A stretch of 10,506 bases of DNA from an uncultured Ruminococcus sp. (GTDB lineage Bacteria > Bacillota > Clostridia > Oscillospirales > CAG-272). Shown piece by piece: positions 5,039 to 10,506 of this stretch. A model generated the notes under the pieces. The model was not told where the DNA came from and made no database searches. It was given only the letters and a program-made list of their open reading frames with translations. Both the position numbers and the translations under genes were made by a program. Location of the stretch: positions 1 through 10,506 of the forward strand of contig CACXBN010000230.1 of the NCBI GenBank assembly GCA_902765885.1. The letters run 5' to 3'. How positions within the stretch are numbered: position 1 is the stretch's first letter; each line of letters starts with the position of its first letter.

Positions 5039-8000
5039 TTATTCGGCTTTCTTTTCCTTCTTCGCTCTCTTCGCAAGAAGTATGGCTCCTCCTGCTATGA
5101 GAAGGACTATGACAGCATCGATCGCTATCAGGCCGTATATCCAGGGAGATGTTCCGACTTTGACAATGGACCCGGGAGCGACGCCCTGCATTGCATTGGA
5201 ATTCACCATGGTATATGAAAGATTCTTTATTGCTTTTCTTATAACATTTCTTGCCGTGCTGCTGTCATAATCAGTAATTGACCACATCGGCGCGCGGTTG
5301 CAAAGATATGTATCGCATCCGGCGCGGACTGCAAGGTCGCGCAAATTGTCCCCGTTCCATACCCAGTAGTCAGAATGGACAACTCCTCTGAAGCCCCACT
5401 CATCTCTGAGAAGCTTGGTAAGAAGCTCATAGTTGCACTCTCCTGATACCCATCCGATGCAGTTCTGCGCAGCCATTACGGCAGTGGTCGCACGTATCGT
5501 CTTTGTGACCATGACTCCGTTCTCACCGTAGAAAGATATCTTGCTGCGTGCGTTTTTGACAGCGATCTCAAATGCTTTGAGATACAGTTCTCTCATGGTC
5601 TGTTCGTTTGCCCAGGTATATATCAGTTTTGAACGGCCGGTTTCGGTGTCATTGAGCGCAAAATGCTTGAGATAGCATGCCATGCCCTGATCCATTGCGC
5701 CTGAAATTGCCGCAGCTGCCGCGCAGCCTGAAAGTACCGGGTCCTCTGAATAATATTCGAACACACGGCCTGAGAACATTGATCTGTGAAGATTTATGGC
5801 GGGGCTGTACCAGCCGGCGATATCATGCATCAGCGCTTCCTGACCGAGTGCCGCTCCGAAGTCATATATAAGGTCAACGTTCCATGTTGCAGCGATAAGG
5901 GGCGCCATTCCGAAAGTGGATGTCTTGCTCATTACATAACCGGAGAGTCCTCCCTCGATAACGTCGCTCACCTTAAGTCCGTTAGCGCCGTCAGCTTCGG
6001 TCGTATCCGGCAAACCTATGGATTTTATTCCGAATGTAAGGTAACCGGCACCGCTGAGGTTGCCTATGATACTGTCCTTATCCGCATCCCAGTCTATCTG
6101 GTCAAGCAGAAGATCCCAGCGTTCATCATAATAGTCTGCGCCTCTGAGGTCTGACAGCGTAAGTCCGTTGTCCTGAGCGGACACGGGAGCTGTTTCAGAA
6201 TACACGACACTGCCGGGTACATTTCCGAATCTCTCGTCGGTCTTGGCGTCAAAGGAGATCTCCAGACCAAGATACGGAATAAACGACTCGTCTATCTCCT
6301 TTTCCGGAACTCCTTTTGGCTGTGTGCCGCTCCAGTTGTTTCTGGAAAGAACGGTTGAGTTTTTGTCCATATAGTCCGTGCTTATCCAGAAAAGGTTCGT
6401 AGCTGCAGTAAAATGATCTCCTTCAGCTGGAACACCTGTCGGATTTCCGTCATCATCAAGAGCTGACTGAGCGTCTTTCTCGCTCTGGCGGATATGATCA
6501 GCATCAGATCCGTCATACCAGATCGTTTCCGGACGTGTGATGGTACGGCTGTCTATCACATTATGGCTGTCTTTACGGAGCGATATGGTGTAGTCTCCCG
6601 ACTCAAGCATATAGCATCCGGTTGTTCCGTTGCCATTGTCATGGTACATTGCGTAAGATGTAAGGTCATCCCATGTGAAAGCAAGAGTAAGTTCCGTGCT
6701 TTTGCCCGGTTCGAGAATATCGGTTTTTGAGAAAGCCACGAGATTTGCCGAAGGCTTTTCTATCTTCTCGTCAACATCAAGCTGAGTGTAAGGCGCCGTA
6801 TAATAGATCTGAACGACTTCCTTGCCGGCACTTGAACCGGTGTTGGTAACCTTCACTTTTGCTGTGATTTTATTTCCGTCTTCGCTTATATCGGTTATTT
6901 CCTGCTCAAACGAAGTATAGCTGAGACCGTAGCCGAACGGGAAAGTCACTGCCTTGTCATAATCAAATCCGGGATCGACTTCAGCAGCAGTTTCGTAGTA
7001 ACGGTATCCCATATATACGCCTTCCATATACTCATTGTACAAGGCGTTGAAGGTTCCGCCGTCGGTATAGCTTCCGGATGTGACCTTGTAGTTGGAATAC
7101 GTATGTTCTCCTATTGCAGCATATGCAGGTTCCTTCGTGAAATCGGACGCCCAGATGTCAACTGTTCTTCCGGATGGGTTGACTTCTCCGTTCAGGATCC
7201 TCGGAAGAACACTGAAACCGTGGTTGCCTGGATGAGCGATCCACAGTATCGCGTCAGCCTCATATTCCCCGCCCATAAGTTCTGAAAGTTCCACGGGTGC
7301 CGAGGAGTTGATAAGAACTACTACGTTTTTGCATATCCTCTTGGCTGCTTTGATCGTGCCCTTTTCAGCTTCCGTCAAGGCGAGATAGTGGGGAGTTCCG
7401 TCTTCATATCCGTCGGATTTTACATCCGATCCCTCCTGACCGCTGCGGGAGATCACGACAAGACCGGTTGCATCAGGCACTGCCGAAAGGCTGTCATATC
7501 CCGAAGGATCAAATTCGTTTATCACAAAATTTCCGCCGAGGGCGCTTGTGCCGCCTGACGCGGACTGGGTTCCCGGAGCCTCTTTAAGGCGGATAAGGGA
7601 GCCGTTTTTGTTTATATGATTGACCGCATCTTCATTGAGCGTGAATTCAGACTCAAAAAGTGCCGCACGAAGAGTTATCGGTTCGTCTGCCCATTTTGCA
7701 GAGCCGCTCGGAGAGCTCTGACCGTATACCGGGAAACGGAAAGAGTATCCGAATGGCATGATCACTGCGTTTTTAGCAAGCGGAAGAACACCGTTGTTCT
7801 TAAGCAGCACTGTTCCTTCCTCATTAACTCTTGTTGCCACTTCATATCCCGCTTCCTTTGCGGCATCCTTGTCGGCATATTTCATTTCATAATAATCGCC
7901 GCTCAGTTCACTTCCGCCTATGATCGACTTTTCGCCTGTTCCGAGAAAGCTGTCAAAAGTTGATTTAAGCGCAACTGCGGCAACGTTGAGAACTATTCCC

Positions 8001-8077
8001 AGAACAAGAAGTACCGCCAGAGGGATAATAATCAGTTTTTTAAGTTTTTTGAATGGCATTTTCTTTTTTGTCTCCAC
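5039..8077 (-). CDS. Membrane-tethered, circularly permuted family 3 glycoside hydrolase (beta-glucosidase-like)
   Basis: 1012 residues. It hydrolyses terminal beta-linked sugars by the GH3 retaining mechanism; the exact substrate is unknown. Domain order is inverted relative to ordinary GH3: the alpha/beta sandwich comes first (about 85-350; EEGTVLLKNNGVLPL, SRSGQEGSD with acid/base candidate E215), then a fibronectin-III-like domain (about 380-505; PFGYGLSYTSF, KVTNTGSSAGKEVVQIY), then the TIM barrel (about 630-950). The barrel shows ADGANG (D696), GRVFEYYSEDP (770-780), KHFALNDTETGR (804-815) and GFRGVVHSDYW with nucleophile D903. Hydrophobic helices at about 15-37 and 978-1002, each next to lysine/arginine clusters, should leave both ends inside and the enzyme outside the cell. 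Start: GTG 8077 lies 8 bases after AGGAGG (8091-8086); the frame opens at TTG 8107, but that ribosome site lies inside it. An extra segment of about 15 residues precedes VMAAQNCIGW near the active site. Confidence 0.9.
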   Translation of the reverse strand: METKKKMPFKKLKKLIIIPLAVLLVLGIVLNVAAVALKSTFDSFLGTGEKSIIGGSELSGDYYEMKYADKDAAKEAGYEVATRVNEEGTVLLKNNGVLPLAKNAVIMPFGYSFRFPVYGQSSPSGSAKWADEPITLRAALFESEFTLNEDAVNHINKNGSLIRLKEAPGTQSASGGTSALGGNFVINEFDPSGYDSLSAVPDATGLVVISRSGQEGSDVKSDGYEDGTPHYLALTEAEKGTIKAAKRICKNVVVLINSSAPVELSELMGGEYEADAILWIAHPGNHGFSVLPRILNGEVNPSGRTVDIWASDFTKEPAYAAIGEHTYSNYKVTSGSYTDGGTFNALYNEYMEGVYMGYRYYETAAEVDPGFDYDKAVTFPFGYGLSYTSFEQEITDISEDGNKITAKVKVTNTGSSAGKEVVQIYYTAPYTQLDVDEKIEKPSANLVAFSKTDILEPGKSTELTLAFTWDDLTSYAMYHDNGNGTTGCYMLESGDYTISLRKDSHNVIDSRTITRPETIWYDGSDADHIRQSEKDAQSALDDDGNPTGVPAEGDHFTAATNLFWISTDYMDKNSTVLSRNNWSGTQPKGVPEKEIDESFIPYLGLEISFDAKTDERFGNVPGSVVYSETAPVSAQDNGLTLSDLRGADYYDERWDLLLDQIDWDADKDSIIGNLSGAGYLTFGIKSIGLPDTTEADGANGLKVSDVIEGGLSGYVMSKTSTFGMAPLIAATWNVDLIYDFGAALGQEALMHDIAGWYSPAINLHRSMFSGRVFEYYSEDPVLSGCAAAAAISGAMDQGMACYLKHFALNDTETGRSKLIYTWANEQTMRELYLKAFEIAVKNARSKISFYGENGVMVTKTIRATTAVMAAQNCIGWVSGECNYELLTKLLRDEWGFRGVVHSDYWVWNGDNLRDLAVRAGCDTYLCNRAPMWSITDYDSSTARNVIRKAIKNLSYTMVNSNAMQGVAPGSIVKVGTSPWIYGLIAIDAVIVLLIAGGAILLAKRAKKEKKAE

Positions 8078-8085
8078 AACATGAG

Positions 8086-8091
8086 CCTCCT
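8086..8091 (-). promoter_or_regulatory. Shine-Dalgarno site that fixes the GH3 start
   Basis: AGGAGG on the minus strand ends eight bases before GTG 8077. It lies inside the longer open frame that begins at TTG 8107, which argues against that earlier start. Confidence 0.75.
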
Positions 8092-8121
8092 GATTTTTAT
8101 TTATCAAACAAGTTCTTACCG

Positions 8122-8132
8122 ATTATATTATA
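8122..8132 (-). promoter_or_regulatory. Two overlapping TATAAT boxes upstream of the GH3 gene
   Basis: On the minus strand TATAAT occurs twice, at 8132-8127 and 8127-8122, sharing one base. This gives a leader of about 30 bases to the AGGAGG. I found no good -35 hexamer for either box, so an activator may be needed or this may be chance in AT-rich DNA. Confidence 0.4.
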
Positions 8133-8401
8133 TATCACTCTGAAATTTTGCCATAAATAATCTCATATACTTGTTTTTATTTATCGCAATCTTTGATTTT
8201 GATCTGAAAATCAGCTTCTTTTCCGGTGAGATCACCTGTTTTCTGTGTTCACGGGTACGGAAATGTGCGAGTTCACGAATACGATATCCGAAACAGCTGT
8301 ATCACCGTATATAACGGATCAATTATCCGTAACAGGATGATTTTGCGGCACGGTATCACACATGAGGGCATTATTGTCTCAGAGGCCTGAAGTGATGTGA
8401 A
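8133..8401. other. Gene-free stretch upstream of GH3, no function recognised
   Basis: The gap between the two large genes runs from 8078 to 8469. Besides the promoter and terminator it holds two direct copies of GTTCACGNNTACG (8247-8259 and 8271-8283, 24 bases apart), a small palindrome GGTGAGATCACC (8225-8236) and an inverted repeat ACGGAT...ATCCGT near 8317-8333. These could be regulator sites for the GH3 gene. I see no coding frame or known RNA motif. Confidence 0.35.
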
Positions 8402-8436
8402 AAAGCGGGAATTCCAGATACGTGAATTCCCGCTTT
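8402..8436 (-). terminator. Strong intrinsic terminator of the SLH-HAD gene
   Basis: AAAGCGGGAATTC (8402-8414) and GAATTCCCGCTTT (8424-8436) form a perfect 13-bp stem with a nine-base loop. On the minus strand the stem runs into a T-tract. It lies 34 bases after the stop codon at 8470. Confidence 0.85.
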
Positions 8437-8469
8437 ATGATCATATTAACCAGATTCCGCTCACAAACG

Positions 8470-10506
8470 TCAGGCGGCTATGTCTTCTTCTGCTTCGTTT
8501 CCGGTGTATGTCACACCGTCTCCGTAAATCGTTGTCCAGTCGTTTTTCATGGAGATCGGAATCCATCCGTTTTCATCACACAGATCATACATCTTCTGGG
8601 CCTTGGTGAGATTTCCGTTCTCGCGCTCTGTATCATCGCAGCAGAGCATAAATGCAAGGCTTCTGTAAGGATTTCCGCTGATCACGAATTCAGCCATGCT
8701 GCTGTCGCCGGTGCTGTTGCCGAATGAAAGTACAGGCTGCTGACCGATTTCCTGCATGATAACGGAGACCTTGTTCATTTTCAGATTCTTTATAATAAAG
8801 TCTCCTCCGAGGATAAGTTCATCTCCTTTGTCAAACTGATAGTCTAAACCTGCCTTGTCTCCCTGGTTTGATGAAACGATGGTTTCATCCGATCCGATTA
8901 TATATCTGTTCTTCAGATCAATGGGAGAATCCAGTGCTATTCCGCGGACGATAAGTCTGTCTGTTCCGCTGATTATATATACGGTGAAATCATTCTTTTT
9001 AAGGTAGTCCACTATCTGAAGCATGGGCAGATACCAGCCGTCTCCTCTGAGCATTCCCTCATAGCTCGGCATGGGCTGTTTCTTGAACTCCTGGATATAG
9101 TCGCTGAATTCATCGAGCGTCATGCCTCTGAATGCGGACGCAACAGCTCTTCCATGATCCACTTCGAGACCCGTGAACGACTTTCCTGTTTCATTCTGCT
9201 CTTTTATCTTGTTAGGTACTTCCTTTTCAAAGTCAGAAGCGATGTCTTTGTATTCAGGGTCTTCGAGAACACGGTATTTCAGAAGAGTATAGTCAAAATA
9301 GTTGGGATCCGTTTCGCAGAAGAGCGTGCCGTCGAAGTCGAATACGGCTATTCTGTCCTCGACCGGAATATAATCCTGGCTGTCCGGATCCGTAACTGCC
9401 TTTACATACGAAACAAGCGCTTCCTTTGCGAGCGCTGAATCTGTCCAGAGAGAAAGATCACGTCCCGCATAGTCTCTGATCCTCTCGACAAGGATACCTA
9501 CCTGCTCGACTGTCAGAAGATCCGACGCACCGAGCTTTCCGTTGCCGTACCCTTTCACAATGCCGGCTGATGAAAGTCTGTCAACATCGAATTCAGCCCA
9601 TTCGGGAACATCACTGAATTCGACAGGATCGCCGGTGATTTCCATTTCGGGAATGCATCTTGAAAGAAGCACGCATGCCTCAAGTCTTGTTATGGTATTT
9701 TTCGGTCGAAGCGTCGTATCTTCATAACCTTTCAGGATCCCGCGGCTTATGGCTGCCACCATTTCGGGAGCGTACCATTTGCTCACTTCTTCACCGTCGG
9801 CAAATGCATCAAGCACGTCGACCGTGTCAGGCAGGTTTATCATTGAAGCGTCGATGAAAGAAGCCACGGTATATTCTCTTGTTGCCGCAGCGATTTTTTC
9901 ATCCGTTATCATACCCGTCATTACATAAAGGTCATAGCAGTCATCATAGAGTCCCAGGCATGCATCCATGCCGGCGTTTGAGCTGAGTGCCTTCTGCATA
10001 ACGATTCCCCATGAACCGTATTTTTCATAAAGCTCATCCGGAAGAGGTCCTTCCTCGTGACCGTATTTTTCAAGGTTTCTTTGTTTTGCAAGCTCGAGTC
10101 CCTCGGGATTGTCCGTATAAACTTCAAGGCGAAGTTCGTTTCTTCTTGTGCTGACAGCTCTTGCTATCTCCTCGATGCTTTTCTTTTCGTCTACCATCTT
10201 TTCGATCATATCATAAAGCTCTTTCATGCTTTCATGATATGCTATTCGCTCGAGTCTGGCACTATCTCCGTTCACGAATTCCGGGTCGGTCCAGTCGAAA
10301 GATGTATAAAGTGCGAGACTGCCGTTCGGGTCAGGAGAGAATCCGTATACCGCGTCAGGATCGACTATTATGTCCTCCATGGCTTTTTCGTTGAGTCTGG
10401 GGTCATGTCTGTATGTGAATTTCGGTGTGTATGTACCGTATTCCTCCTCTGCCGATATGATGACCGGCATGGAGAGCATGATTGCCGCCGTCAGTACCAG
10501 CGACAG
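8470..10506 (-). CDS. Secreted protein with two SLH modules fused to a HAD-family phosphatase (start beyond right edge)
   Basis: 678 visible residues; the frame is open to the right edge and the true start lies beyond it. Residues 1-19 (LSLVLTAAIMLSMPVIISA) are the hydrophobic core and cleavage region of a signal peptide, with mature protein probably from EEEYG. Residues about 30-215 are a region I recall only from secreted clostridial proteins (YGFSPDPNG, STRRNELRLEVY, YEKYGSW, MDACLGLYDD), function unknown. SLH modules follow at about 230-285 (KWYAPEMVAAISRGILKGYED) and 294-344 (SAGIVKGYGNGKLG), which bind pyruvylated wall polymer. The HAD domain begins near 385: motif I DFDGT with D390 and D392, motif II IISGTDR (S513), a lysine around 573-579, and motif IV FGNSTGDSSM (D601). 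It should remove phosphate from an extracellular substrate at the wall; the substrate is unknown. Only two SLH modules are present, whereas three often form a stable anchor. It is transcribed alone, ending at the terminator 8402-8436. Confidence 0.85.
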   Translation of the reverse strand: MSLVLTAAIMLSMPVIISAEEEYGTYTPKFTYRHDPRLNEKAMEDIIVDPDAVYGFSPDPNGSLALYTSFDWTDPEFVNGDSARLERIAYHESMKELYDMIEKMVDEKKSIEEIARAVSTRRNELRLEVYTDNPEGLELAKQRNLEKYGHEEGPLPDELYEKYGSWGIVMQKALSSNAGMDACLGLYDDCYDLYVMTGMITDEKIAAATREYTVASFIDASMINLPDTVDVLDAFADGEEVSKWYAPEMVAAISRGILKGYEDTTLRPKNTITRLEACVLLSRCIPEMEITGDPVEFSDVPEWAEFDVDRLSSAGIVKGYGNGKLGASDLLTVEQVGILVERIRDYAGRDLSLWTDSALAKEALVSYVKAVTDPDSQDYIPVEDRIAVFDFDGTLFCETDPNYFDYTLLKYRVLEDPEYKDIASDFEKEVPNKIKEQNETGKSFTGLEVDHGRAVASAFRGMTLDEFSDYIQEFKKQPMPSYEGMLRGDGWYLPMLQIVDYLKKNDFTVYIISGTDRLIVRGIALDSPIDLKNRYIIGSDETIVSSNQGDKAGLDYQFDKGDELILGGDFIIKNLKMNKVSVIMQEIGQQPVLSFGNSTGDSSMAEFVISGNPYRSLAFMLCCDDTERENGNLTKAQKMYDLCDENGWIPISMKNDWTTIYGDGVTYTGNEAEEDIAA

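Noticed and set aside
5786..6154. Plus-strand open frame of 122 codons
   Set aside because: It is a shadow frame opposite the GH3 barrel region, with no ribosome site or family resemblance.
7616..7963. Plus-strand open frame of 115 codons
   Set aside because: It lies antisense inside the GH3 gene, has low-complexity composition and resembles no family.

Overview
The window looks like chromosomal DNA from an anaerobic Gram-positive Clostridia, probably a gut or rumen Oscillospiraceae/Lachnospiraceae-type bacterium. The grounds are strong purine-rich Shine-Dalgarno sites, hairpin/T-tract terminators, SLH modules on a secreted protein, and a circularly permuted, membrane-tethered family 3 glycoside hydrolase of the kind known from Ruminococcus albus and Butyrivibrio fibrisolvens. 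The assignment is by inference; no rRNA or tRNA is present to confirm it.

The left part (1 to about 2.9 kb) is an accessory region. It starts with the N-terminal part of a tyrosine-recombinase integrase running off the left edge (minus strand). A 450-base regulatory gap follows, full of short direct and inverted repeats. Next is an AT-rich TIR-domain gene (plus strand) with its own promoter, whose product is a likely NAD+-consuming immune effector with an unrecognised helical C-terminal half. Converging on it is a RelB/DinJ-RelE/ParE type II toxin-antitoxin operon (minus strand) with its own promoter and terminator. The gap to the right of the promoter holds degenerate 17-18 base repeats and a perfect 19-bp inverted repeat with no T-tract.

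The middle (about 3.0-5.0 kb, all minus strand) holds a two-gene unit, a YdeI/OmpD-associated-family protein overlapping a small three-helix membrane protein, followed by a terminator. To its right, and upstream in transcription, is a coiled-coil protein resembling the DIP1984 family, with terminator hairpins on both sides.

The right part (5.0-10.5 kb, minus strand) holds two large exported proteins: a permuted GH3 beta-glycosidase with a transmembrane helix at each end, and a secreted protein fusing a clostridial N-terminal region, two SLH modules and a HAD-type phosphatase domain. The latter runs off the right edge inside its signal peptide. Each of these two genes has its own terminator.

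The best candidate for something little described is the solitary TIR gene, set between an integrase and a toxin-antitoxin module with no obvious Thoeris or CBASS partner in the window. The repeat-rich integrase/TIR gap and the SLH-HAD fusion also deserve a second look.
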